From: a virus
Length of the DNA stretch: 20,742 bases
Reading direction: 5' to 3' (one strand)
IMG/VR virus record: IMGVR_UViG_3300044695_003245
Coordinates: 1 to 20,742 of that record
Under the pieces are notes generated by a model. The model had not been told where the DNA came from and did not search any database. It saw nothing but the letters and a program-made list of their open reading frames with translations. Below are positions 7,107 to 15,086 of the stretch, one piece after another. The number at the start of each line of letters is the position of its first letter. Within the stretch, counting starts at the first letter, position 1. The translations under genes were made by a program, and so were the position numbers.

Positions 7107-7811
7107 ATGGCTAACGTTAAGATTACAGATCTTACGGCGGCTACGGCTCTCGGGGGGAGCGAGCTTTTTGAGTGCGTGCAGTCTTCGACTTCGGTCAAGG
7201 CGTCGGCTACGCAGATCAAAAATTTCGTAGGCGATTCGCTGAATCTCACTGGCGGCGTGATCAACTCGGTCACGATCAACAATGCGGTCGGTGAGTTTGA
7301 TTCGATTACGGTAACGGCGGGAGCTATTCCGTTTAACACAATTACGGGTCGATCATACGCGCAGAAAATATCGACTAGGGACCAAACGGCAACTTCTGCA
7401 AATGTTGCGTATGCAGTGTCATTTGATGCCGGGTCGTCGTGGGATAGCGGGATCACAGTCGCATCCAGCACAAATATCACTTTTGCGACGGCGGGCGTTT
7501 ATTCGTGTGCAATGAATTTCCAGCTTAAAAATACCGACACCTCTAACCACACGGTCACGGTTTGGTATCAGAAAAACGGTACGAATGTTGATAATACTGC
7601 CTCAACAATTAGTGTGCCTAAAGCCGCTGACGGTGGTGTGACGGTGTTTGAACTTACGTTCCAAGAGCAAGTCACTGCGACTCAGTATTTGACTTTGTAT
7701 TGGGCTACGAACAACACGGCTGTGACGATTGATTACACTGTTGCGTCCGCTGGTCCTCCTAACGTCCCGGCGATTCCGTCTGTAATTTTTACAGCAAATA
7801 GGATCGCCTAA
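7107..7811 (+). CDS. Virion protein with fibre-type N-terminus and C1q-like C-terminal domain
   Basis: A 234-residue probable surface protein. The first 45 residues (starting MANVKITDLTAATALGGSELF, later SVKASATQIKNFV) look like the virion-attachment N-termini found on many phage fibre-like proteins. Residues about 90-234 look like a jelly-roll domain of the C1q/TNF-like kind: an entry strand (ANVAYAVSFDAG), TFATAGVYSCAMNFQLKN, VTVWYQKNGTNVD, then FELTFQEQV and a final strand ending IFTANRIA. Such domains often trimerise and bind ligands. It begins three bases after the previous stop, and its own stop overlaps the next start. The host-binding role is inferred. Confidence 0.65.
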   Translation: MANVKITDLTAATALGGSELFECVQSSTSVKASATQIKNFVGDSLNLTGGVINSVTINNAVGEFDSITVTAGAIPFNTITGRSYAQKISTRDQTATSANVAYAVSFDAGSSWDSGITVASSTNITFATAGVYSCAMNFQLKNTDTSNHTVTVWYQKNGTNVDNTASTISVPKAADGGVTVFELTFQEQVTATQYLTLYWATNNTAVTIDYTVASAGPPNVPAIPSVIFTANRIA

Positions 7812-8125
7812 TGAACTGCAAAGGCGATTGGTCAGAGTGGAAACAGTTTGCCAAAGGCGGTGGGGCGTTTAAGAGTCCCGCTTGGCAGCGTAAAGCTGGG
7901 AAAAATCCTGAGGGGGGTTTAAACGAAGCGGGGCGACGGTCCGCGAAGCGGCAGGGGATGAATCTGAAGCCGCCGGTAAGTGCTGGACAGGCTAAGAAAT
8001 CCCCGAAGGCAGCGGCACGGCGTCGATCATTCTGTGCGCGGATGTCGGGTATGCCGGGGCCGATGAAAGATGAGAAAGGTCGCCCGACGCGAAAGGCGTT
8101 GTCGCTACGTAAGTGGGATTGCTGA
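7811..8125 (+). CDS. DUF6321-type phage protein, 104 residues
   Basis: A short basic protein (104 residues) of a type seen widely in marine and freshwater phages, matching my memory of DUF6321. The first part contains AFKSPAWQRKAGKNPEGGLN (residues 19-38). The C-terminal third contains RRSFCARMSGMPGPMKDEKG and then RPTRKALSLRKWDC, with two cysteines (75 and 104) and no membrane segment. Start and stop overlap both neighbours (TAATG and TGATG), so it is translationally coupled. The biochemical role is unknown; the many Arg and Lys residues suggest nucleic-acid or DNA-filled-head association, but that is only a guess. Confidence 0.75.
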   Translation: MNCKGDWSEWKQFAKGGGAFKSPAWQRKAGKNPEGGLNEAGRRSAKRQGMNLKPPVSAGQAKKSPKAAARRRSFCARMSGMPGPMKDEKGRPTRKALSLRKWDC

Positions 8126-8280
8126 TGAAAAAGAAAGTGGTTCGCAAGCGTAAGGTCAAAGTAAATCCGTTGCCGGAGCCGGTCGCACCGACTCGTCGTG
8201 AGCGGTTGATGATTAAACTCATTGTGCTGAAGGCGCGACTGCGAGGGGTATTCGCGGCGCTCAAAGCGCGTATCTCTTGA
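8125..8280 (+). CDS. Very small basic protein, 51 residues
   Basis: A 51-residue frame starting at an ATG that overlaps the previous stop (TGATG at 8123-8127). It begins MKKKVVRKRKVKVNPLPEP, a highly basic head followed by a Pro-rich linker. A basic amphipathic helix ends the protein (LMIKLIVLKARLRGVFAALK). About a third of the residues are Lys or Arg. The coupling and the otherwise empty gap of 167 bases before the next gene support it as real. It could bind DNA or membranes; no family is recognised. Confidence 0.6.
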   Translation: MKKKVVRKRKVKVNPLPEPVAPTRRERLMIKLIVLKARLRGVFAALKARIS

Positions 8281-8292
8281 GAGGGTAAATCC

Positions 8293-9234
8293 ATGGCTGT
8301 TAAGTACGTTAAAGATTTTTCTTACCCCAAGCACATGGGTTTCCATGCGGCATCGGGGCACATGAGCAAATACGCCAAGGGCGGCTCTGTGAAGGCGGTG
8401 CCTTCTAAGGCGAAAGATTCTTACAAGGACATGCCTGCGCGTGCGAAGCCGAATGCTCCGGCGCATGGTGCTCCGAAGATGGAATCAAAGCCCAAGGTAG
8501 GTAAGGGTCAGGGCTATGCCATGGGCGGTCGTGTGCCGGGTTATGACATGGATCGACTGCCTGCTAAGAAGCCGCCGGGACGTACGATGGATTTGGCTCC
8601 GTCGAAGCCGGAGAAGGGCGAGTATCAGGGCTATGCCAAAGGCGGCAAGGTCGCCAAGGTCATGCGCGAGTACAAGGCCGGTGAACTGCACTCGGGTTCC
8701 AAGAAGGGTCCGGTGGTGAAGAACCGCAAGCAGGCGGTTGCGATTGCGCTGTCTGAGGCCCGTAAGGCGGGTGAGAAGGTGGCAAAGAAGGCCAAGGGCG
8801 GCGAGATCTTCAGCACGGAATACCTTGCCTACGGCGACAAGAAGGGTCCGTATCGCGGTAGTCCGAAGAAGGCCAAGATGCTCGGTCGTCGGGATCGTCG
8901 TGCTCGCGAAGCCATGGAGCGTGCGGAGAAGTACGCGCCGGGAATGAGCCTTGATATGCCGGGTGAAGTTGTCAAGAAAGCAAAGGGTGGTGCGTTTCCT
9001 GATTTAACGGGCGACGGAAAAGTGACTCGTGCTGATGTGCTAAAGGGTCGTGGTGTTTTCAAAAAGGGCGGCATGGCCAAGCACGAAGATGTGAAGATGG
9101 ACAAGGCCATGATGAAGAAGGCCGTTCATAAGCACGAGAAAGCAATGCACCCGGGTAAACCGCTGACGAAACTACGTCACGGCGGCGTTCCTGCTCATGG
9201 ACGTAAGCCGATGTACGGCGGCGGTAAATGCTAA
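8293..9234 (+). CDS. Lys/Gly-rich protein with DUF6496-like segment and EF-hand-type loop
   Basis: A 313-residue, extremely basic protein (many Lys, Gly, Met, His) with scattered KGG motifs (AKGGSV, AKGGKV, AKGGEI, AKGGAF, KKGGMAK). Residues about 122-160 (KVMREYKAGELHSGSKKG, then VVKNRKQAVAIALSEARK) match the DUF6496 type found in phage and bacterial proteins. Residues 237-248 (DLTGDGKVTRAD) look like a calcium-binding EF-hand or dockerin loop, with ligands at D237, T239, D241, K243 (backbone), T245 and D248. The C-terminus is His/Lys/Gly-rich and ends in Cys. It starts after GAGGG at 8281-8285. It may be a DNA-associated virion protein; the function is not established. Confidence 0.75.
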   Translation: MAVKYVKDFSYPKHMGFHAASGHMSKYAKGGSVKAVPSKAKDSYKDMPARAKPNAPAHGAPKMESKPKVGKGQGYAMGGRVPGYDMDRLPAKKPPGRTMDLAPSKPEKGEYQGYAKGGKVAKVMREYKAGELHSGSKKGPVVKNRKQAVAIALSEARKAGEKVAKKAKGGEIFSTEYLAYGDKKGPYRGSPKKAKMLGRRDRRAREAMERAEKYAPGMSLDMPGEVVKKAKGGAFPDLTGDGKVTRADVLKGRGVFKKGGMAKHEDVKMDKAMMKKAVHKHEKAMHPGKPLTKLRHGGVPAHGRKPMYGGGKC

Positions 9235-9254
9235 GATAGCGTCTGTCAGTCATT

Positions 9255-9298
9255 AGGGTCTGCTCGGTGCAGCGGACCACGGCGCAAGAGGGACCCTG
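9255..9298 (+). promoter_or_regulatory. Inverted repeat covering the ribosome site of the 9299 gene
   Basis: AGGGTC (9255-9260) can pair with GACCCT (9292-9297), whose first bases belong to the GAGGGA ribosome site (9288-9293) and which ends just before the ATG at 9299. An alternative hairpin uses GGTCTGC (9257-9263) with GCA (9269-9271) and GACC (9275-9278), with a three-base bulge, and would leave the ribosome site free. The two folds compete for the same upstream arm. A translation switch is possible, but the stems are short. Confidence 0.35.
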
Positions 9299-10294
9299 AT
9301 GGCAACTTCCGGTACGGTTTCGACAACTCAATTTACGACTAGGCAGGTCATTGACCATGCCTACAGGCGTTGTCGGCTTGGTGCGCAACAGATCACCTCT
9401 GAGATGATCGACATTGCGAACGACCAGCTTTATCTAATTCTTTCTAATCTTGCGAACCGTGGTGTGCAGCTCTGGTGTATTGAGCGCACGGTGCTGCCGC
9501 TTTATGAGGGGCAGGGCTCTGTTCCGCTGCCGTTGGGCACGGTGGATTTGCTCAATACGAACCTAAGAACGCTGCAAGAAGCGACGGGTACGGTGTCCTC
9601 AACTTCAACGACGTATCAAAATTACAATGATGAAGGCTTGACCGTTACGACGGTAGGCATCAAGTGGGCAGCGGCAGCGCAGCCTTATGTGGTTGAAAAG
9701 TCGAGCGATGGGTTGGTCTGGACAATCGTTGAGACGATTGAAGATACGACCGCGCCGACTCAGATTGCGGGCGAGTGGAGTTGGGTAGATACCGAGACTC
9801 CGCAGACTGCTGACTATTTCCGCGTTCGTGTGACGAGCGGAACCCTCTCGACCTCAGATGTTTTCTTCGGGAACACGCCTACAGAAATCCCTATAGCGCG
9901 TTTAAATCGCGATGACTATACGGCGCTGCCCAACAAATCATTTGAAGGTCGTCCTTTGCAGTTTTGGTTTGATCGTCAGATCAACCGACCGTATATGCGT
10001 CTTTGGCCGATTCCCAATCAGGCAGCGGAGACGCAGCAAATTGTGGTGTGGCGGCATCGGTACATCATGGATGTAGGCACGATGACGCAGGAACTAGAAG
10101 TTCCGCAGCGTTGGTTTGATGCGATTGTTGCGATGCTGGCGTCGAAGTTGGCGGAGGAGACTCCGGAAGTGGATGCGAACTTGATGCCGATCTTGGAAGC
10201 GAAGGCGGATAAGGCGTTGGCTCAAGCGGAAAACGAAGAGCGCGACAACAGCCCGATTTATTGGGCACCCATGATTTCGCCGTATACGAAGTGA
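9299..10294 (+). CDS. Probable tail-tube/adaptor-like virion protein with inserted beta-domain
   Basis: A 331-residue protein. The N-terminal helices (TTRQVIDHAYRRCRLGAQQ, then NDQLYLILSNLANRGVQLW) and a C-terminal region (PLQFWFDRQINRPYMRLWP, and LEVPQRWFDAIVAMLASKLAEE) resemble podovirus tail tubular or adaptor proteins, which bind below the portal. Between them, about residues 88-190, sits a beta-rich segment (GIKWAAAAQPYVVEKSSDG, then DYFRVRVTSGTLS) similar in look to a discoidin (F5/8C)-type carbohydrate-binding module. Such an insertion could project from the tail. It has a GAGGGA ribosome site, perhaps sequestered (see 9255-9298). The exact tail role is uncertain. Confidence 0.6.
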   Translation: MATSGTVSTTQFTTRQVIDHAYRRCRLGAQQITSEMIDIANDQLYLILSNLANRGVQLWCIERTVLPLYEGQGSVPLPLGTVDLLNTNLRTLQEATGTVSSTSTTYQNYNDEGLTVTTVGIKWAAAAQPYVVEKSSDGLVWTIVETIEDTTAPTQIAGEWSWVDTETPQTADYFRVRVTSGTLSTSDVFFGNTPTEIPIARLNRDDYTALPNKSFEGRPLQFWFDRQINRPYMRLWPIPNQAAETQQIVVWRHRYIMDVGTMTQELEVPQRWFDAIVAMLASKLAEETPEVDANLMPILEAKADKALAQAENEERDNSPIYWAPMISPYTK

Positions 10295-10297
10295 CGT

Positions 10298-10612
10298 ATG
10301 CCGCTTTATCTTGATACGCGGGGAAAAATTTTTGCAGGAATAGGAATTTGCGATAGATGTTCTCGCAAGTTTCCGCTTGAAGAATTGATGTCTGATCCGA
10401 ACTACCCCGGGTTGCGCGTATGTAAAGCGGATCAGGATGAACTCGACCCGTATCGTTTGCCCGCTCGTCAGACTGAGCGAATCACGCTGCCTTTTGTTCG
10501 TCCGGACACACCGCTCACGAGTGCGCCGTATGGTGTCATTAGTGAAGACGGCAACACGTTCTTGATTGACGAACAAGGCGATGAATACCTTGAACCGCAG
10601 CAGGTGCCCTGA
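10298..10612 (+). CDS. Small protein with CxxC metal-binding motif
   Basis: A 104-residue protein that starts three bases after the previous stop. An N-terminal motif GICDRCSRKFPLEEL gives C18-x2-C21, followed by C42 and D45 (RVCKADQDELDP). This C-x2-C-x20-C-x2-D pattern suits a zinc site in which Asp replaces the fourth cysteine. I recognise the type as a conserved small phage protein encoded between tail-adaptor and fibre genes, but not its function. The C-terminus is acidic (DEQGDEYLEP). Its stop overlaps the next start (TGATG, 10610-10614). Confidence 0.7.
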   Translation: MPLYLDTRGKIFAGIGICDRCSRKFPLEELMSDPNYPGLRVCKADQDELDPYRLPARQTERITLPFVRPDTPLTSAPYGVISEDGNTFLIDEQGDEYLEPQQVP

Positions 10613-12713
10613 TGGCTACGGTGCCCAGCAACCTCATTCCCGCTCGCATAACATCCCTCCCAGAAGCTCCGGTTGCGGACCCGGCTGGTTATTTTCCAAT
10701 TGTTATTGCGGTACGCTTTCGCACGACATCACGATTGCCGTAGCAAACGGTGGAATTAGTGATGTTCAATTGGATACGACAGGCGTTGCTGCGGGTACGT
10801 ATGGTACGGCGCAGTTGGTGCCGGTCATTACGGTTAGCAACAAGGGCCGCGTAACCAGCATTTCGACGGTATCTATTGCACAAGCTGGATTGGTTCCGGA
10901 TTCGCGTCAAGTCACCGCAGGTAGTGGAATCATTGGCGGCGGTAATCTTGCGCAGGACATTTCGTTCAGCATTGACTATGCCACGGTGGCTCCGGTTGCT
11001 GGCGGCGTGGCTTCGGTGGGTACGTCATCGAAGATTGCGCGTGGCGATCACGTTCACCCGGCAGTAGATCTTTCGGATACGGCTAAGACAACGGGCGTGT
11101 TGCCCTTAGGTCGTGGCGGTACGGGATCGGCAATATCTCCTGTAGCTGGTGCCGTGGTGTACAGCGATGGCACGAACTTTGCTCTGAGCAACCAAGGTAG
11201 CCCGGGTCAGGTGTTGTCGTCTAACGGTACGGGCGCACCGACTTGGTTGACGATTACGGGCGCGGGCACCGTTACCAGTATTGATGTCAGCAGCACGGTA
11301 AGTGGACTGGCGTTTACGGGTGGTCCGGTTACGGCGGCGGGCACAATTACGATGTCTGGAACGCTTGCTGTTACCCATGGCGGTACGGGAGCAGGCACGG
11401 CTTCGGGTGCACGGACTAACTTGGGTCTTGGAACAATTGCGACTCAAGATGCTAGTGATGTCATCATTTCAGGCGGTAGCATCACAGTTGCTACGCTCGT
11501 AGCGACTAGCAGCGCAATTACGAATCTGACGGCGACGAGTGCGACGGTTACCAATCTAAAGGCGACTAGCGCAACGATTGATAACTTTACCTTTACGTCG
11601 GCTACGGTCACCCGATTATCTGCAACTAGCGCCAGTATCAGTCAGCTTAGCGTAGAGTCCGCAAGCATTACGACGGCCAGTATTGGCAGCGCAGGGATTA
11701 CGACGCTTAGCGGATCTAGCGCACAGATCACAACGATTGGCGCAACGAGCGGCAACGTTACGACGCTAACTGGCGACAGCTGGACCGTTACGAACTTCCG
11801 CGCAACCAGCGCCACGATTGACAACTTTACGTTTACTTCATCTACGGTTACGAATCTAACCGCGACCTCGGCCAGCATTACGACGCTGACAGGCGGCTCG
11901 GCCACGATTACGACGCTCAACGCCCCGACCATTACGGGCACGACCTTGGGCTACGGCTCGGCTAGTCTGACGACGTTAAGCGCGGCTAGTGCGGGTATTA
12001 CGACGCTTTCCAGCGGGTCGTTTACGGCGACGAATCTCACGGCCACGAGCGGTACGGTTACGACGTTGGCGGCGACCTCGGCAGCGGTCACTAACCTGTC
12101 TGTCACGAGCCTGACCGTCAGCAGCTTGTCGCTTTCCAACGCGACCTTTACCAGCGCAACCATTACGACGCTAACCAGCACGAGCGCGGCTATTACGACC
12201 GCCTCGGGTACGTCGCTCCGGTACGGCAGTGCGGACATTACGACCCTGACTAGCGGGTCTTTGACGGCGACGAATCTGACCTCGACGAGTGGGACGGTTA
12301 CGACGCTGACCTCGACTTCGGCGGGTATTACCACCCTGTCGAGCGGGTCGCTGACGGCGACTAATCTGACGGCAACCAGCGGTACGGTCACCACGCTGGC
12401 ATCGACCTCGGCGGCGATTACCAATTTGTCGGTTACGAGCCTGACGGTATCGAGCCTGTCGCTCGCCAATGCGACCTTTACATCCGCCACGATTACGACG
12501 CTGACTTCGACCTCGGCGGCGATTACGACCCTTTCGGGAACCACGCTGTCGTATGGCAGTTCGTCCATTACGAACCTGTCCTTGGGAAGCCTTGTGATCA
12601 GCTCGACCACGCTGGTTGCGAACCTGAATGCTGATTTGCTGGATGGGCAAACGGGAAGTTATTATTTGGATCTGGCTAATGCCACAGGAACCCTGAGCGG
12701 GGGAGCATACTAA
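10612..12713 (+). CDS. Tail fibre protein with ten-residue repeat shaft; apparent -1 frameshift near the start
   Basis: A large probable tail fibre (about 700 residues if repaired). Translation from ATG 10612 gives MATVPSNLIPARITSLPEAP, then PAGYFPIVI to 10707, and soon hits a stop (TAG 10741-10743). The rest of the gene continues in the other frame from about 10710 (GTLSHDITIAVANGG). One missing G near 10708 would join them as PIVIGGTLSHDITIAV. After an N-terminal attachment region come fibre motifs (GRGGTGSAISPVAG, HGGTGAGTASGARTNLG), then a 38-unit repeat shaft (11478-12617). The tail domain carries NADLLDGQTGSYYL, a motif of phage fibre C-termini, and the protein ends LSGGAY. The apparent frameshift may be a sequencing or assembly error or a real inactivation. 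The stop overlaps the next ATG (TAATG). Confidence 0.8.
11478..12617 (+). repeat. 30-bp tandem repeat array encoding a ten-residue fibre repeat
   Basis: About 38 consecutive 30-bp units without net phase loss, encoding S-A-x-[IV]-T-[TN]-L-x-x-[TS] or, at finer scale, alternating pentads such as TNLTA and TSATV. Half-units NATFT and SLRYG (or TLSYG) shift the phase by five residues and back. Higher-order copies exist: a 330-bp (11-unit) duplication places 11991-12300 against 12321-12630, and the block around 11571 recurs 240 bp later (SATIDNFTFT). Copies differ at many synonymous sites, so the duplications are not recent. Confidence 0.9.
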
Positions 12714-14623
12714 TGCCTACTATTCTGACGAAGCGAAGCAATACTCCGGGCGCGATCCCGGCAACGGCCAATCTGACCAACGCGGCAGGGGGGGCGGAGC
12801 TGGCGGTTAATACCGCAGACAAGCGGCTCTTTACGATTACCTCCGGCAGTCAGGTCGTGGAGCTGGGTACAAATCCGGCCAGTCTGACTTGCGCGGATGC
12901 GTCGTTTACGCTTCTTAAGGCGGCGTCCGCCAGCATCACCAACCTCACGGCAACGAGCCTCGTTCTTTCCAACCTGAGTATTGCTTCGGCAAATATCACA
13001 ACCCTTACCTCGTCTTCCGCGACCATCACCAACCTGCTGGCGACAACTTTAACGGTTTCTGGGGTGGGTATATTCCCAGCGGGGTCTGCTGCATCTGCTG
13101 CCATCACCACAACCGGCGACACCAACACCGGCATCTTCTTCCCTGCTGCGGACACGATTGCGTTTGCGGAAGGTGGGGTTGAGGCGATGCGAATTGACTC
13201 GTCTGCTAACGTCGGCATCGGGACGAGTTCGCCTACAAGCATTGGTGCTGGATATACATCTGTTACTACTAGCGGATCCACCGGCGGCGGAGTTGTCTTT
13301 GCTCAAGCCGGAACACAAAAAGGCGCGATCTTCAACGGCGCAAACAACGTTTACGTTGACGTAAGCAATTCCGCTGGCAATTTGTATTTACGAAATACTA
13401 GTACGGGCGCGACAACAACTCTTGATCCCTCCGGCAACCTCGGTCTGGGCGTGACGCCGAGTGCGTGGGGTAGCATCTTTAACGCGATGCAACTTGGCGA
13501 TGGTGGATTTATTGCTGGACGCAGCGATGTCTTCACGCAGTTGCAGTTAGGTTGTAATGGATATTACGACGGTAGCAACTTTAAGTTTTTAGGCACCGGA
13601 CGAGCCGCAAGGTATTACCAAGACGGCGGTGAACATTATTGGGAAACTTCAGCCTCCGGCACCGCAGGCAACACCATCTCGTTCACGACGGCGATGGTGA
13701 TAAATGCAAGTGGCAACGTCGGCATCGGGACGACGAATCCATCTAACAAGTTTGTAGTGTCCGACGCAGGTGCGGCGGGTCTTGAAATCGCCCCAACTGG
13801 TACGGCCTCTAACCCGACCATCTTAAGTTTCAATCGCTCAACGGCTGCTTACGGTCAGTTGACGTTCGCAAGTGACTTCCTCGTTTTTATGACGAATGGA
13901 ACGAACGAGCGCGCTAGGCTGACAGCAGGGGGAAATTTTTGCATAGGCACAACAGACGGGTTTTATTGGGGAGCCGGAACTAGATTAGCGGTAGAAGGGG
14001 ATACTTCCACTGCTGGGGCATACGCCGCTGCATTTAGAAATGACGGAAACAACGTAAACAGAAAAGGCGTAGGAATTTCTGCCGGTACTTACAACAGCAG
14101 CGGTACTTCAACGCTTATAGATTTTTATGATGGTGATGGGGATATTGTTGGTTCTGTTACAAATGCCGGAGGTACGGTTTCGTACAATGCTTTTCTAGGG
14201 GCGCACTATTCCGAGATTGTTGGCAACGTTGTTCATTTGGTTGGAACGGTATATGAATCTGTTGATGCTCTGGTTGAGCATGAACTTAACGAACAAAAAC
14301 GCCTTCCAAAAGTTACCGTTAGCGCCGAAGCAGGTTCTTCTTCTGTATACGGCGTTTACTTTGGCGAAAGTAGTTATAACAACAAAAACCAAGGGCCGAC
14401 CGGGATTCTTGTTGCTTCAGTTGGTGCGGCGTGGGTTCGTTTAAACGGAAGTGTCACAGTTCAAAAAGGTGACCTTCTTGAATCCAACGGCGACGGCACG
14501 GCGCGTGTACAGGCCGACGACATCATTCGCAGCAGCACCATCGGTAAGGTTACTAGCACGGTCAAGACGCACGAATACGACGACGGATCGTACTGTGTCC
14601 CGACTGTGTTGTATTGCGGTTAA
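12713..14623 (+). CDS. Second tail fibre / receptor-binding protein
   Basis: A 636-residue probable fibre. The N-terminus (LTKRSNTPGAIPATANL, then GAELAVNTADKRLFT) resembles the virion-attachment segment of fibre and major-tropism-determinant-type proteins. Residues about 66-117 carry the same ten-residue repeats as the gene upstream (ASITNLTATS, ANITTLTSSS, ATITNLLATT). The middle has fibre signatures such as NVGIGTSSP (about 165) and NVGIGTTNP (about 338). The C-terminal 130 residues (EIVGNVVHLVGTVYESVD, then KGDLLESNGDGTARVQ and DDIIRSSTIGKV) resemble the C-terminal domains of phage tail fibres, some of which are self-cleaving chaperones of the G2 or endosialidase kind. I cannot identify the cleavage residues. 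It is the most likely host-recognition protein here. Confidence 0.82.
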   Translation: MPTILTKRSNTPGAIPATANLTNAAGGAELAVNTADKRLFTITSGSQVVELGTNPASLTCADASFTLLKAASASITNLTATSLVLSNLSIASANITTLTSSSATITNLLATTLTVSGVGIFPAGSAASAAITTTGDTNTGIFFPAADTIAFAEGGVEAMRIDSSANVGIGTSSPTSIGAGYTSVTTSGSTGGGVVFAQAGTQKGAIFNGANNVYVDVSNSAGNLYLRNTSTGATTTLDPSGNLGLGVTPSAWGSIFNAMQLGDGGFIAGRSDVFTQLQLGCNGYYDGSNFKFLGTGRAARYYQDGGEHYWETSASGTAGNTISFTTAMVINASGNVGIGTTNPSNKFVVSDAGAAGLEIAPTGTASNPTILSFNRSTAAYGQLTFASDFLVFMTNGTNERARLTAGGNFCIGTTDGFYWGAGTRLAVEGDTSTAGAYAAAFRNDGNNVNRKGVGISAGTYNSSGTSTLIDFYDGDGDIVGSVTNAGGTVSYNAFLGAHYSEIVGNVVHLVGTVYESVDALVEHELNEQKRLPKVTVSAEAGSSSVYGVYFGESSYNNKNQGPTGILVASVGAAWVRLNGSVTVQKGDLLESNGDGTARVQADDIIRSSTIGKVTSTVKTHEYDDGSYCVPTVLYCG

Positions 14624-14634
14624 TAGGAGGCATC

Positions 14635-14805
14635 GTGGAAGCCAAACTTGAAATGACGCTTGAAGAAGCCGTCGCCATCGTGAATCTGCTGGGTAGCCTC
14701 CCGACGAGTCAAGGCGGGTTCCCGCTCTGGCAGAAACTGAAGGCGCAGGTGGAGGCGCAAATCCCAACGGATCAGCCGAAGCCCGATGAGGCAACCAAGC
14801 AATGA
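14635..14805 (+). CDS. Small hypothetical protein, 56 residues (GTG start)
   Basis: The start is chosen as GTG 14635 because a perfect AGGAGG (14625-14630) lies four bases before it; upstream in-frame alternatives fall inside the fibre gene. The 56-residue product begins VEAKLEMTLEEAVAIVNLLG, is helical at first, then has a GGFPLWQKLKAQVEAQI helix and a polar Pro-rich tail. There is no membrane segment. Its stop overlaps the next ATG (14802-14805, ATGA). It is the first gene of the lysis cassette region; the function is unknown. Confidence 0.65.
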   Translation: MEAKLEMTLEEAVAIVNLLGSLPTSQGGFPLWQKLKAQVEAQIPTDQPKPDEATKQ

Positions 14806-15086
14806 CCATCAACCTCGCGTTCCTCTTCATCTTCATTGGACTTCAGGGACTAGATATATGGTCCACGTTGAAGGCTTTGAAGTTGGGAGGCCGCGAGGTG
14901 AACCCGGTCCTTGCGAAGTTATTTGAGAGATACGACCCCCTCGCCACGATGGTCGCGGTCAAGTTAGCCGGGGTCTGGGCGCTGTGGTGGTTGGATAATT
15001 ACTTCATTACGGGACTGCTCTGCGCGGTGTACTTGTGGGTCGTGGATCGGAACCTCGGCGTGATTGGGAAACTGAAGAAGCAATGA
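14802..15086 (+). CDS. Small multi-pass membrane protein, DUF5658-like
   Basis: A 94-residue protein with three hydrophobic segments: about 3-20 (INLAFLFIFIGLQGLDIW), 47-64 (MVAVKLAGVWALWWLDNY) and 67-83 (ITGLLCAVYLWVV). The first ends in a D-x-x-x-T pattern (LDIWSTL) followed by GGREVNPVLAKL, which is how I recall DUF5658 membrane proteins. It overlaps the genes on both sides by ATGA and lies among small membrane proteins just before a holin and an endolysin. It could be a holin or antiholin; the family role is not established. Confidence 0.65.
   Translation: MTINLAFLFIFIGLQGLDIWSTLKALKLGGREVNPVLAKLFERYDPLATMVAVKLAGVWALWWLDNYFITGLLCAVYLWVVDRNLGVIGKLKKQ

Noticed and set aside
9209-9237. TAAGAT as a -10 box at the end of the KGG-rich gene
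   Set aside because: No -35-like sequence at a suitable distance.
10566-10611. Longer fibre start at TTG 10566 in the shaft-encoding frame
   Set aside because: It lies inside the previous gene, gives a low-complexity, unlikely N-terminus, and has no ribosome site. ATG 10612 with TGATG coupling and a frameshift fits better.
11642-12610. Long minus-strand open frames opposite the repeat array
   Set aside because: Valine-rich antisense shadows produced by the repeated codons; no ribosome sites, and the coding signal is on the + strand.
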